NCBI GenBank assembly: GCA_036504995.1
Contig: DASXUG010000007.1
Span: 62,001 to 126,000, forward strand
Length of the DNA stretch: 64,000 nt
Direction: 5' to 3'
Source: DASXUG01 sp036504995
GTDB taxonomy: Bacteria > Pseudomonadota > Gammaproteobacteria > Burkholderiales > Methylophilaceae
In this document: piece after piece, positions 9,129 to 18,026 of the stretch
Layout of the letters: each line of letters starts with the position of its first letter
Position numbering within the stretch: position 1 is the first letter of the stretch
Program-made: the position numbers and the translations under genes
Notes under the pieces: model-generated
The model's database searches: none
Told to the model about the DNA's origin: nothing
What the model saw: the letters and a program-made list of their open reading frames with translations, nothing else

Positions 9129-12100
9129 ATGGCAACTGCACTTAATCAACTGGCAGATTTTTTTCAGTCTAGCTTTGCTAGCCAGACACGCTTATATAGC
9201 TTTATCATACAAAATAGCGAAGGCTTGGGCTATTGGCTTGAGGGTGCACAGAAAAACGAGTTGCTAGTTGCTGCCTTTACTAGTCACGATGCGCTACATG
9301 GCATAGCACAAACCGACATTCTCGTGCTTGCACGTCGTTTAGATTTACCGCTCACGCAACTCATCGGCAAAATTGGTCAACTCCAAATCAGCCTAGCCAA
9401 CGGGGAGCGTAGCAATATTAACGGCATCATCACGCATGCAGATTGTTTAGGCAGCGATGGCGGATTAGTACGTTACCAACTACGTATTTCTAGTTGGCTT
9501 AGTCTACTTACCTACACTGCGCAAAGTCGTGTATGGCAAGAACAAACCCTACAACAAATTATCGACAGCGTCCTCAGCGATTACCGCCCTCATGCCAATT
9601 GGCAATGGACTGACGATGCCCAAGCAGTGCTACAAATGCTCCCAGTTCGCAGCTACTGCTTGCAATACCGCGAAACTGCCTTTGAGTTTATCAGCCGTCT
9701 ACTCGCGGAAGATGGGTTCAGTTGGCGTATAGAGCACGACTATCCCAATGCTGCAGACGGACACAGCCTTATCCTTTTTGCTGATAGCCGCGAAGACACA
9801 GCTTCAGTTGAAACCCCAGATCAAGCCGCCACAGGTGCACTTCGCTATACAGGCGCTGGTGCCCAACATAAAACGGACAGCATTTTGCGGCTTAGTACCG
9901 TCAGCGCGCTGCCGCCCAACCGCATCACGCTCGCCAGCTATGATTACAAAGCTAAAGCTCTGAGCAGCGCCAGCTTGCCAAGCCCAATAATGCTTGGCAG
10001 CAAATACTACGCACAACTCCCCGCCGTAGAACAATACGACACCCCAGGCCAATACGCTTTTGCCGACAACAGCGAAGCAGAACGCCATGCCAATCTGCAT
10101 CTGCAAGCCATTGAAGTGCGGCACCTGTATTGGCAAAGCATCAGCACCGTCCGTAGCCTCAGGGCAGGGCAACGTTTTAACGTCGCAGATAATCCACGTT
10201 ACACCGAACAAACTTCTGCTACCGATGATGACTACTCAGGCGACACACTTGCTACTGGCCAACTAGACACCAGACTGAATGCTTTTGTCACTAGCCAAGT
10301 CACCCAAACCGGTATCAACAACCTGCCTAATGCCCAAGGACGCGATGCCCAAGCCCTAGGCAGCATCAGCGTATGGCTACAACAACAGATAGAACAGCAC
10401 ATGGCGAGTCTCGATCTACAGAGAGACGACCCCCTCACTGCGCATCCCCCACATATCGACCAACTACTCAGCACCACCCAACAACTCGGCTACGCCAACG
10501 CCTTCACCGCCATCCTTGGCAGCCAAGCATGGCGGCCATGCTTAAGCCAACGTCTCAACGCCAAACCCACCGCCTATGGTAGCCAGACCGCCCGCGTGGT
10601 GGGCTTTGATAATATCACCGATGCAGACAATCTCAACACTGCCAGCGTCCAAGCTGGCACCGATGAAATCTGCTGTGACCGACTTGGCCGTGTACGCATT
10701 CGCTTTCAATGGCAAGACGACATGGACGAAGTGGATGACCGCGCCAGTTGCTGGGTACGTGTCTCTCAGCGCAGTGCTGGTGGAGGCATGGGCGTATATT
10801 TTCTCCCCCGTATTGGGCAAGAAGTTCAAGTGCAATTTATAGAAGGTGACATAGACCGCCCCATCATCCTAGGCGCGCTATACCACGGCCAAGGCGAAGG
10901 CGGCATCAAAGCCACCCCTGACGCCCAAGAAGCCACAGGCAACACCACAGATAAAAACAGTGCTTTCGCCCTCGCGCAAGACCACACCCCCAGCGCTCAA
11001 GGCAACCTCGTAGGTGGACACGCCCCCGTATGGCATGGCGCCAGCCCGAGTGGCTTTAGCACCAGCCCAGATCGCACAGGGCACAACAACTCCGCCGCGC
11101 AATGGGGCATCCGCAGCCAAGAATACGCAGGTAACGGTTACAACCAACTCGTGTTTGATGACAGCGACCACCAAGGCCGCATCCAACTCAAAACTACGCA
11201 GGTCGGCAGCCAACTCAACCTAGGCCACCTTATTCACACCGCAGATAACTACCGTGGCAGCTACCGCGGTCAAGGCATCGAACTTCGCACCGACGCATGG
11301 GGTGCCCTCCGTGCAGGCGCAGGCTGGCACCTCACCACCTATGGCATTAGTTACAATCAAAACCAACGCTCCCCAGCCGCCCACAGCCCTGCCAGCTACG
11401 GCCTGCTCAACAGCGCAGACACCCTCAGCCAAAGCCTAAGCCAACTCGCAAGCAGCCACTTAAGCGTACCGCTCGCCGCCCAACTCGGTAGCAGCAAGGC
11501 CAACCAAAGCCACCTCAGTGACCAAGAAGCGCCTATCAAGGCTCTGACTAAAGTCACCCAAGGCATGGTCACCCATACCAGCGTAGACCAAGCCTATAGC
11601 GATGCCGCCCAACAAAACACCCAAGCAGGGCAAAACAAACTCCCGCAGTTTACAGACCCCATCATCAGCCTCATTGCCAAAGATGACCTCAGCTACACCG
11701 CAGCACAAAGCCTACAATTTAACAGCAGCGAAACCATCAATCTCATCAATGCAGGGCACAGCCAACACACCACTGGTGGGCAAATGCGCATTCACACAGG
11801 CCAAGCCATCGGCCTTACCACAGGTGGCCTAAAGCAAAGCACAGGCCTACAACTCATCGCTGCTCAAGGTGACACCAGTATACAAGCGCACGATGATCAA
11901 ATCGCCATCAAAGCCCAACAACAGCTTGATATTAAAAGCGCTCACAGCTTTATCGACCTTGCGGCTGCCCAGCACATCACCCTTAAAACTGCGGGCGGCG
12001 CTAGCATCACCATTCAAGGCGGCAACATTACCTTTAACTGCCCTGGCACCTTCACTGTCCATGCAGGGAGTAAGGGGTTTACGGGGCCAGTGAGTTTGAA

Positions 12101-12239
12101 TTATCCCTTGCCATTATTCCCCAAAGTGATATGTTTGAACTTCAAGGATGATATGGTGGTAATTCATTTACTAAATTACTCACCTCTTTTTCCCAGTGCA
12201 CAATCCATTCAGGAATGTTTTCAGGTAACATTGGTCTAG
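9129..12239 (+). CDS. vgrG: T6SS spike protein VgrG (gp27-gp5 plus DUF2345), altered 3' end
   Basis: The first 330 residues or so match the gp27-like part of VgrG (EFISRLLAEDGFSWRIEH near 185). The gp5/OB part follows (CCDRLGRVRIRFQW, SCWVRVSQ, GMGVYFLPRIGQEVQV, then ADGDIDRP-like GDIDRPIILGALYH, about 510-590). The beta-rich DUF2345 region runs to FTVHAGSKGFTGP near 985. VgrG trimers tip the secreted Hcp tube and carry effectors. The coding strand is much richer in C and in GC overall than its neighbours from the start to about 12070, pointing to separate ancestry. After LPLFPK the last 37 or so residues resemble no VgrG tail and are read antisense through the 3' end of the GGDEF/EAL gene (98-base overlap). 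The original C-terminus, and any effector domain, was probably lost. Confidence 0.92.
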   Translation: MATALNQLADFFQSSFASQTRLYSFIIQNSEGLGYWLEGAQKNELLVAAFTSHDALHGIAQTDILVLARRLDLPLTQLIGKIGQLQISLANGERSNINGIITHADCLGSDGGLVRYQLRISSWLSLLTYTAQSRVWQEQTLQQIIDSVLSDYRPHANWQWTDDAQAVLQMLPVRSYCLQYRETAFEFISRLLAEDGFSWRIEHDYPNAADGHSLILFADSREDTASVETPDQAATGALRYTGAGAQHKTDSILRLSTVSALPPNRITLASYDYKAKALSSASLPSPIMLGSKYYAQLPAVEQYDTPGQYAFADNSEAERHANLHLQAIEVRHLYWQSISTVRSLRAGQRFNVADNPRYTEQTSATDDDYSGDTLATGQLDTRLNAFVTSQVTQTGINNLPNAQGRDAQALGSISVWLQQQIEQHMASLDLQRDDPLTAHPPHIDQLLSTTQQLGYANAFTAILGSQAWRPCLSQRLNAKPTAYGSQTARVVGFDNITDADNLNTASVQAGTDEICCDRLGRVRIRFQWQDDMDEVDDRASCWVRVSQRSAGGGMGVYFLPRIGQEVQVQFIEGDIDRPIILGALYHGQGEGGIKATPDAQEATGNTTDKNSAFALAQDHTPSAQGNLVGGHAPVWHGASPSGFSTSPDRTGHNNSAAQWGIRSQEYAGNGYNQLVFDDSDHQGRIQLKTTQVGSQLNLGHLIHTADNYRGSYRGQGIELRTDAWGALRAGAGWHLTTYGISYNQNQRSPAAHSPASYGLLNSADTLSQSLSQLASSHLSVPLAAQLGSSKANQSHLSDQEAPIKALTKVTQGMVTHTSVDQAYSDAAQQNTQAGQNKLPQFTDPIISLIAKDDLSYTAAQSLQFNSSETINLINAGHSQHTTGGQMRIHTGQAIGLTTGGLKQSTGLQLIAAQGDTSIQAHDDQIAIKAQQQLDIKSAHSFIDLAAAQHITLKTAGGASITIQGGNITFNCPGTFTVHAGSKGFTGPVSLNYPLPLFPKVICLNFKDDMVVIHLLNYSPLFPSAQSIQECFQVTLV

Positions 12240-14406
12240 CGATGCCGTAGCCTTGGGCTTGACCACATTTTAGATTCTGCAAGGTGTGATAGTGACTTAA
12301 GGTCTCAACGCCTTCTGCAATCACTTTTCGTTGAAATATGGCAGCTAGTTCTAATATGCCTTTCACGATTGCCATGTCTTCGCTGTTTTCAAGCATACTC
12401 CGAATGAAGCCTTGATCAATTTTCAGCGTACGGACGGGAAGTTGTTTAAGATAATTCAAAGACGAATAGCCTGTACCGAAATCATCAAGGGCGAACTCTA
12501 CCCCCATTTCACTACAGCGGTGTATGAGGTTAATGACATTCGGTAGGTCTTTTAAAGTAGATGTTTCAAGAATTTCGATTTCCATTTGCCCTCCCTTTGC
12601 CTTAGGGTGATTTCTAAGGAAGTGCTGCAATCGATCAAAAAAGTTTACCTGCTGCAAATGCGATGCTCCGATATTGATGCTGATTTGAAGATCCAGGCCT
12701 ACGGTTTGCCATTGCTCAATTTGGTTTAGTGCCTGGTCTATTACCCACTCTCCAATTTCGAGCTCGATTGGATGGCTACTAATCTCTGATAAAAAGCGTC
12801 CAGGAAGTAGCAGTCCTTGAGTTGGGTGCCGCCAGCGAATAAGCGCTTCCACACCCAGCACCTTACCTGTACATAACTCTACTTTGGGTTGATAGTAGAG
12901 GATAAACTCATTTCTTTTAATGCCTTGGCGCACAGATTTGAGAATTTCAGTGCGATTTCGCTCTGTATGATCGCGAGCAGCATCAAACTTCAAGTATTGA
13001 TTTTTCCCTGACAATTTAGCTGCATACAAGGCTTGATCAGCTTGTCGTAATAATTGATCTGGAGCCACTTCATCGTGTTGTGGGTAGTAGCTGATCCCAG
13101 CGCTTCCAGTGATGTGGACTTGGATATCACCTAAGCTCACCACTTTTGAGATGGCTTCCAGAAGCCTTTTTAATAGTACCTCACTTGAGGTTTGGTCGTT
13201 TAGCCCAACCATGACGATTACGAACTCATCGCCACCAATGCGTGCTAGCGTGTCACTTCCACGGAGTACTTGCTTCATTGCGGCCGCAACGTTGACCAAC
13301 AGTTGATCGCCTATTGCATGACCATATGTGTCGTTCACTGCCTTGAAGCCGTCCAAGTCTACATAAGCTACACCAATCATCTTATGATCTCGCTTGGCTA
13401 ATGCAATGGCTTGTTGAAGGCGATCTAAAAGCAGCGCCCTATTGGGTAGCGAGGTGAGCGAGTCGAAATGCGCCAAGTTCTCTAAAAGTCTTTGTTGGGC
13501 CTTAATGGCTGTGATATCGCGAATAGAACATTGTAGAAATGCTTGCCCACCTGCTTCCATCTTGGTGAATTGCACCATTGTATCAAACTCCTTGCCGCTC
13601 ACATGAGTGCACTGCCATTCAAAATGGTAACAGCCCTCAGTCAAGGCAAAATCAATGTACGCATGCAGTGCTGAATCTGACGTTTGGCCATTGGGTTGGC
13701 ATTTCGGCGAGAAATCTAACAGCCCATACTGAAGCTTGGAAAAGTCAGCATCTGTAGGTAATCCAAATAAATTCAAGGCAGCAATATTGGTCTCTTGAAA
13801 AAGCCAGGTAGGCGGCGCAATAATGACTTGAGCGTCACGCGACATCTCAAACAGTCTGCGATATCTGTTTTCACTCTCAAGTTGAGCAATCACTGCGAGC
13901 TCTTTTTGTTGGGTAATTTCCTGTGTGCGTACTTCTATGAGTTTGTCTTGATATTCGATAAGTTGAAGATCACTTTCAACAGTTTTTTTGAACTCCCACA
14001 ACAAGTCAATGAACTGTGCTTTATAACGTCTGGTTTTTTTATCTAAAACACAGATAGTGCCAAACACTTCCTTATCCGACCAGTAAATTGGCACGCCAAG
14101 ATAAGAGATCATATTGAGTTTGATATCTGGGTTGTTCTTCCAGTGCGCGTCTAGCAGGGCGTTGGGAACTTCCAAAAGTGTTCCGCTCTTCATGACGGTT
14201 TCACAATAAAGTCCTGAGTTCAGTTTTTCTTGGTCTGACTTATGGTATGGACACTCTTCGCTATGGTTGGCTATAAAGACTTCGATATGTTCAGGATGCA
14301 CCCGCATTATCAGGCCTGCGGGCACTTTAAATATTTGTGCCATGACATCCACTGTATGTTGCCACTTCGTAATTACGTCACCAGGTACTTCATTGTTGTG
14401 AGACAT
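12142..14406 (-). CDS. GAF-PAS-GGDEF-EAL cyclic-di-GMP turnover protein
   Basis: This 754-aa cytoplasmic protein has no membrane helices. A GAF-like domain covers about residues 10-150 (ending SYLGVPIYW...GTICVLD), a PAS domain about 185-310 (YRRLFEMSRDAQVII), GGDEF about 320-475 and EAL about 495-740. The cyclase signature is intact (ARIGGDEF near 388) with an inhibitory I-site RxxD (RGSD) five residues before it. The phosphodiesterase side keeps EAL within VEALIRWRHP and the DDFGTGYSSL motif. Both c-di-GMP synthesis and breakdown are therefore possible, gated by the sensory domains; which dominates cannot be read. It converges with vgrG and their reading frames overlap by 98 bases. A putative promoter region lies within 14407-14650. 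Confidence 0.93.
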   Translation of the reverse strand: MSHNNEVPGDVITKWQHTVDVMAQIFKVPAGLIMRVHPEHIEVFIANHSEECPYHKSDQEKLNSGLYCETVMKSGTLLEVPNALLDAHWKNNPDIKLNMISYLGVPIYWSDKEVFGTICVLDKKTRRYKAQFIDLLWEFKKTVESDLQLIEYQDKLIEVRTQEITQQKELAVIAQLESENRYRRLFEMSRDAQVIIAPPTWLFQETNIAALNLFGLPTDADFSKLQYGLLDFSPKCQPNGQTSDSALHAYIDFALTEGCYHFEWQCTHVSGKEFDTMVQFTKMEAGGQAFLQCSIRDITAIKAQQRLLENLAHFDSLTSLPNRALLLDRLQQAIALAKRDHKMIGVAYVDLDGFKAVNDTYGHAIGDQLLVNVAAAMKQVLRGSDTLARIGGDEFVIVMVGLNDQTSSEVLLKRLLEAISKVVSLGDIQVHITGSAGISYYPQHDEVAPDQLLRQADQALYAAKLSGKNQYLKFDAARDHTERNRTEILKSVRQGIKRNEFILYYQPKVELCTGKVLGVEALIRWRHPTQGLLLPGRFLSEISSHPIELEIGEWVIDQALNQIEQWQTVGLDLQISINIGASHLQQVNFFDRLQHFLRNHPKAKGGQMEIEILETSTLKDLPNVINLIHRCSEMGVEFALDDFGTGYSSLNYLKQLPVRTLKIDQGFIRSMLENSEDMAIVKGILELAAIFQRKVIAEGVETLSHYHTLQNLKCGQAQGYGIARPMLPENIPEWIVHWEKEVSNLVNELPPYHP

Positions 14407-14460
14407 AATATTTTCCCCGCCTCAATTAAGCTCCAGTTATCGAAGAGTAATTTTTTATAT

Positions 14461-14498
14461 ATTGATAATACACTTACAGGAGCATGTAAGTTGTCAAT
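14461..14498 (-). promoter_or_regulatory. Palindrome with -35-like box upstream of GGDEF/EAL gene
   Basis: An imperfect inverted repeat (ACTTACA 14472-14478 with TGTAAGT 14485-14491, outer ATTGA/TCAAT arms) lies 55-92 bases upstream of the GGDEF/EAL start. On the minus strand its outer arm contains TTGACA (14492-14497); the nearest good -10 (TATTAT) is 21 bases away, longer than the usual spacer. It may be an operator or an activator-dependent promoter. No regulator is assigned. Confidence 0.3.
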
Positions 14499-14546
14499 AT
14501 AAGCAGCTAACCTTGTGAGCACAATCGATCGTCGATTAGCGAGTTC

Positions 14547-14577
14547 ATCTTCAACAAGGTTGATCTTTGTTGAAGAT
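14547..14577. repeat. Perfect 11-bp hairpin downstream of fhs
   Basis: The arms ATCTTCAACAA (14547-14557) and TTGTTGAAGAT (14567-14577) pair perfectly around a 9-base loop, about 75 bases past the fhs stop. No T-run follows on the minus strand, so it is not a canonical intrinsic terminator for fhs. It could stabilise the 3' end of the transcript or bind a protein. Confidence 0.5.
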
Positions 14578-14650
14578 ATTGTGTTATTTTTTCGGTATTT
14601 TTCTGGAAAACTTGAGTTTTTATTTGAAGTGAGTGAAATGCCGTTTCTAT

Positions 14651-16345
14651 TTAAAACAAACCTACCACATTACCTTGTTCGTCAATATCAATTCGATGGG
14701 CGCAAGGTTCTTTGGGCAAGCCTGGCATGGTCATGATGTCATCGCACACCATCACGATAAACTCTGCACCTGCGCACAGGCGTACTTCGCGTATGGCGAC
14801 AGTATGGTTTTTTGGCGCACCGCGAAGGCTCGCGTCAGTGGAAAATGAGTACTGTGTTTTGGCGACACAAATTGGGTAGTGACCGTAGCCATCCGCTTGT
14901 AGTTTTTCAATTTGAGTTTTGATTCTACGGGCAGCACTAATGTCGGCTGCGCCATAAATGAGGGTGGCTACTTTGCGCATTTTCTCCCACAGCGGGTCGG
15001 TATCTTCATATACGTAGCGCATGGTTGAAGTCGGTTTTTCGATTAAATTGACTACCTCGCGCGCGAGATTTTCTGCACCAGCGCTGCCTTTCTCCCAATG
15101 CTCGGCGAGTACGACTTTTACGCCTAGTTTTGCTAAGTGCTCACTGACTAGGGCGATTTCAGCAGACGTGTCACAAGCAAAGCGATTGATAGCAACTACG
15201 CAAGGCAAGCCGTATTGGCGCGTTACATTTTGTACATGCTGTTCTAAATTCACTAGGCCATTGGCAAGTGCAGGTAAACTTTCGGATTTGAGATCATTAA
15301 CTTCAATACCGCCGTGATATTTCAAGGCACGGATGGTGGCAACCACCACACAAGCATCTGGTCGTAATCCTGATTTTCTGCATTTGATATCGATAAACTT
15401 TTCAGCGCCTAAGTCGGCACCAAAACCCGCTTCTGTCACCACATAATCTGCCAGTGACATGGCAAACTGGGTGGCAATCACGGAGTTGCAGCCATGTGCA
15501 ATATTGGCAAATGGGCCGCCATGAATTAGAGCAGGGGTGTTTTCTAGTGTTTGTACGAGGTTGGGTTTTAATGCATTTTTGAGCAAAACTGCCATGGCGC
15601 CCTGGGCTTGCAAGTCACTCGCTTTTACGGGTTGGTCATCAAATGTATAACCAATCACAATATTACTTAAGCGTTGTTTTAAATCATGTAAAGAGGTGGC
15701 CAAACAAAAAATCGCCATCACTTCGGAGGCGACTACTATGTCAAAGCCATCTTCGCGTGTTTGTCCGTTGACCTTGCCACCCAAGCCAACTACAACTTTG
15801 CGCAAGGCGCGGTCGTTCATATCGACTACGCGTTTCCATGTTACTTGGCGTGGGTCTATTTGCAGTGCATTGCCGTGATGAATGTGATTGTCGATCATTG
15901 CTGCGAGCAAGTTATGGGCAGAAGCGATCGCCGAAAAATCACCCGTGAAGTGTAGATTAATATCTTCCATTGGCACGACTTGTGCGTAACCACCGCCTGC
16001 TGCTCCTCCTTTCATACCAAATACTGGGCCCAGAGCAGGTTCTCGCAAGCAAATCATGGTGTTTTTGCCAATTCTTGCGAGTGCATCACCCAAGCCAACA
16101 GTGGTGGTGGTTTTGCCTTCGCCTGCAGGTGTAGGGCTAATGGCGGTGACCAAAATTAGGTGGCTATTGGAGTTTACGGGCTTTCTAGTTTGTTGCTCGA
16201 TTAGTTTGTTACAGGCCTCAACATCGATCTTTGCTTTGTAGTGCCCGTATAGCTCTACTACACTTTCTGGCAGGCCAAGCGATGCGGCAATTTCTGATAT
16301 TTTTTTCATCTTTGCTTGTTGGGCAATTTCAATATCGCTGGGCAT
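14651..16345 (-). CDS. fhs: Formate--tetrahydrofolate ligase
   Basis: This cytoplasmic enzyme makes 10-formyl-tetrahydrofolate from formate, tetrahydrofolate and ATP, a central one-carbon step in methylotrophs. The family P-loop (TPAGEGKTTTTVGLGDAL, near residue 70) and the conserved blocks EPALGPVFGMKGGAAGGGYAQ are present (split here only by description), as are later blocks such as EAGFGADLGAEKF. I take MPSDIEIAQQ at 16345 as the start because AAGGAG lies 8 bases before it; a further seven codons upstream are in frame but lack such a site. The resulting 564 aa is normal for the family. It is divergent from argB across 96 bases. Confidence 0.96.
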   Translation of the reverse strand: MPSDIEIAQQAKMKKISEIAASLGLPESVVELYGHYKAKIDVEACNKLIEQQTRKPVNSNSHLILVTAISPTPAGEGKTTTTVGLGDALARIGKNTMICLREPALGPVFGMKGGAAGGGYAQVVPMEDINLHFTGDFSAIASAHNLLAAMIDNHIHHGNALQIDPRQVTWKRVVDMNDRALRKVVVGLGGKVNGQTREDGFDIVVASEVMAIFCLATSLHDLKQRLSNIVIGYTFDDQPVKASDLQAQGAMAVLLKNALKPNLVQTLENTPALIHGGPFANIAHGCNSVIATQFAMSLADYVVTEAGFGADLGAEKFIDIKCRKSGLRPDACVVVATIRALKYHGGIEVNDLKSESLPALANGLVNLEQHVQNVTRQYGLPCVVAINRFACDTSAEIALVSEHLAKLGVKVVLAEHWEKGSAGAENLAREVVNLIEKPTSTMRYVYEDTDPLWEKMRKVATLIYGAADISAARRIKTQIEKLQADGYGHYPICVAKTQYSFSTDASLRGAPKNHTVAIREVRLCAGAEFIVMVCDDIMTMPGLPKEPCAHRIDIDEQGNVVGLF

Positions 16346-16380
16346 GTAAACTCCTTCAAATTTCAATCATTAGAACACCG

Positions 16381-16406
16381 CTTGAACGTGTTTTTCAAGG
16401 TAAAAT
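16381..16406 (+). promoter_or_regulatory. Candidate argB promoter/operator region
   Basis: A short palindrome (CTTGAA 16381-16386, TTCAAG 16394-16399) is followed directly by a -10-like TAAAAT (16401-16406), 35 bases before the argB ATG. There is no -35 at standard spacing, so this is a weak call. The 96-base gap must hold promoters for both fhs and argB. Confidence 0.25.
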
Positions 16407-16441
16407 ACGCAGAAATATTTTTATCCATTAAAGAGAACTAC

Positions 16442-17326
16442 ATGCTCAACGACACTACGGCAGCACAAAAAGCTCAAACGCTCTCTGAGGCGCTGCCTTA
16501 TATCAAGCGTTTTTTTGATAAAACCATTGTCATTAAATACGGCGGCAATGCCATGACTGACGAGCATTTAAAACAATGCTTCGCCCAAGATGTGGTGCTG
16601 CTCAAGTTGGTGGGAATGAATCCCGTGGTGGTGCACGGTGGTGGCCCGCAAATTAACGAAATGTTAGATAAACTTGGTAAAAAGGGTGAGTTTATTCAAG
16701 GCATGCGTGTCACTGATGAAGAAACCATGGATGTGGTTGAAATGGTACTGGGCGGGCAAGTCAATAAAGAAATTGTGAATTTGATTAATCGTAACGGTGG
16801 TAAGGCGGTTGGCTTGACTGGGCAAGATGGTAACTTTATTCACGCTCACAAACTACTGATGGAAGATCTTAAAGATCCTTCCAAAATGATTGATGTCGGG
16901 CAAGTGGGTGAAATTACCAGTATAGATCCTAGCATTATCAACTTTTTAGATACTGGTGATTTTATCCCTGTGGTTGCGCCCATTGGTGTGGGGGTTGATG
17001 GCGAAACTTATAATATCAACGCCGATGTGGTTGCAGGTAAGTTGGCTGAAATTTTGGGGGCTGAAAAACTTATTTTACTCACCAACACGCCAGGGGTTTT
17101 GGATAAAGCGGGTAAATTGCTTACAGGCTTAACCCCTAAACAAATTGATGATTTGGTTGAAGATGGTACGCTTTCAGGCGGTATGTTGCCTAAAATTAGC
17201 TCTGCGTTAGACGCGGCGCGTAGTGGCGTAAAGTCAGTGCATATTATTGATGGTCGGGTAGAGCATGCGCTACTGTTAGAAGTGCTGACAGATGAAGGTG
17301 TTGGTACTTTAATCAAAGCTAAATAA
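16442..17326 (+). CDS. argB: Acetylglutamate kinase
   Basis: ArgB phosphorylates N-acetylglutamate in arginine biosynthesis. The amino-acid-kinase motifs are clear: KYGGNAM near residue 32, VVVHGGGPQINEML near 64, and NINADVVAGKLAEIL near 195. The start chosen (MLNDTTAAQ at 16442, preceded by AAAGAGAA) gives 294 aa, the usual length; the longer open frame back to 16316 overlaps fhs and is not needed. The sequence has a short N-terminal helix before the core, as in arginine-sensitive hexameric forms, so feedback inhibition by arginine is plausible. A HAD-family gene follows after 19 bases, probably in the same transcript. Confidence 0.96.
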   Translation: MLNDTTAAQKAQTLSEALPYIKRFFDKTIVIKYGGNAMTDEHLKQCFAQDVVLLKLVGMNPVVVHGGGPQINEMLDKLGKKGEFIQGMRVTDEETMDVVEMVLGGQVNKEIVNLINRNGGKAVGLTGQDGNFIHAHKLLMEDLKDPSKMIDVGQVGEITSIDPSIINFLDTGDFIPVVAPIGVGVDGETYNINADVVAGKLAEILGAEKLILLTNTPGVLDKAGKLLTGLTPKQIDDLVEDGTLSGGMLPKISSALDAARSGVKSVHIIDGRVEHALLLEVLTDEGVGTLIKAK

Positions 17327-17345
17327 AGTTAAGGCTAGATAGGCA

Positions 17346-17990
17346 TTGAACAATCAACGTGTCTGGGTGTTTGATCTAGACGACACCCTACACGATGCTT
17401 CATCGCATATCTTCCCTGTGATGAACCGCGCCATGACCCAGTACATCATGGATGAGCTAAAACTAGATGAACCAGCCGCCTTCCAGCTGCGCCAGCACTA
17501 TTGGCGCATTTATGGGGCAACGCTCAAGGGTTTAATGCGGCACCACAATGTTGATCCACACCATTTTTTGCATCAAACCCATGCGTTTATGGATTTACCC
17601 AATATGGTGGTGCAAACTAAGGGACTAAAGCACATTATTCAGCAGCTCTCAGGGCGTAAGGTAGTATTCACTAACGCGCCAATCGCGTATGCTTTGCGTG
17701 TGTTAAAATTAATGGGCATTGAAGATATATTTGAGCATGTGTTTAGTGTGGAATCTAGCCAATTTCACCCCAAGCCCTCTCCACGTGGCTTTGCTAAAAT
17801 GCTCAAAACCATACGTGCACAGGCCCATCATTGTGTGATGATAGAGGATACGTTATCTGCACTGATGACTGCAAAACGATTGGGCATGAAAACGGTATAT
17901 GTGAGCAAAACGCTTACAAAACCGAGTTTTGTGGATGTGAGAATTTCAAATATTACACAGATATTAAGAAGCAATATTGATCATAGTTAA
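17346..17990 (+). CDS. HAD-family pyrimidine 5'-nucleotidase-like phosphatase
   Basis: At 214 aa it shows all four HAD motifs: DLDDTL (D10 and D12, nucleophile and acid/base), FTNAP as motif II, PKPSPRGF with the motif III lysine, and IEDTLSAL as motif IV. A helical cap lies between motifs I and II (about residues 18-85). It fits the SDT1/YjjG-like group, which removes phosphate from pyrimidine nucleotides; the exact substrate cannot be read. The start is a TTG at 17346; no better start lies upstream before the argB stop. In betaproteobacteria this gene commonly lies between argB and slmA, as here. Confidence 0.85.
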   Translation: MNNQRVWVFDLDDTLHDASSHIFPVMNRAMTQYIMDELKLDEPAAFQLRQHYWRIYGATLKGLMRHHNVDPHHFLHQTHAFMDLPNMVVQTKGLKHIIQQLSGRKVVFTNAPIAYALRVLKLMGIEDIFEHVFSVESSQFHPKPSPRGFAKMLKTIRAQAHHCVMIEDTLSALMTAKRLGMKTVYVSKTLTKPSFVDVRISNITQILRSNIDHS

Positions 17991-18026
17991 TCAACATTAA
18001 AATTAAATCAAGGCTGAGGAAACAAT

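Noticed and set aside
9529..12093. Many open frames of 60-135 codons on both strands inside vgrG
   Set aside because: They arise from the C-rich composition of this segment, overlap strong VgrG domain matches and show no recognisable proteins or ribosome-binding sites.
12130..12239. Last 37 residues of VgrG as a toxin domain
   Set aside because: The stretch is short, reads antisense through a conserved EAL C-terminus and has the composition of that gene; a readthrough tail is the simpler explanation.
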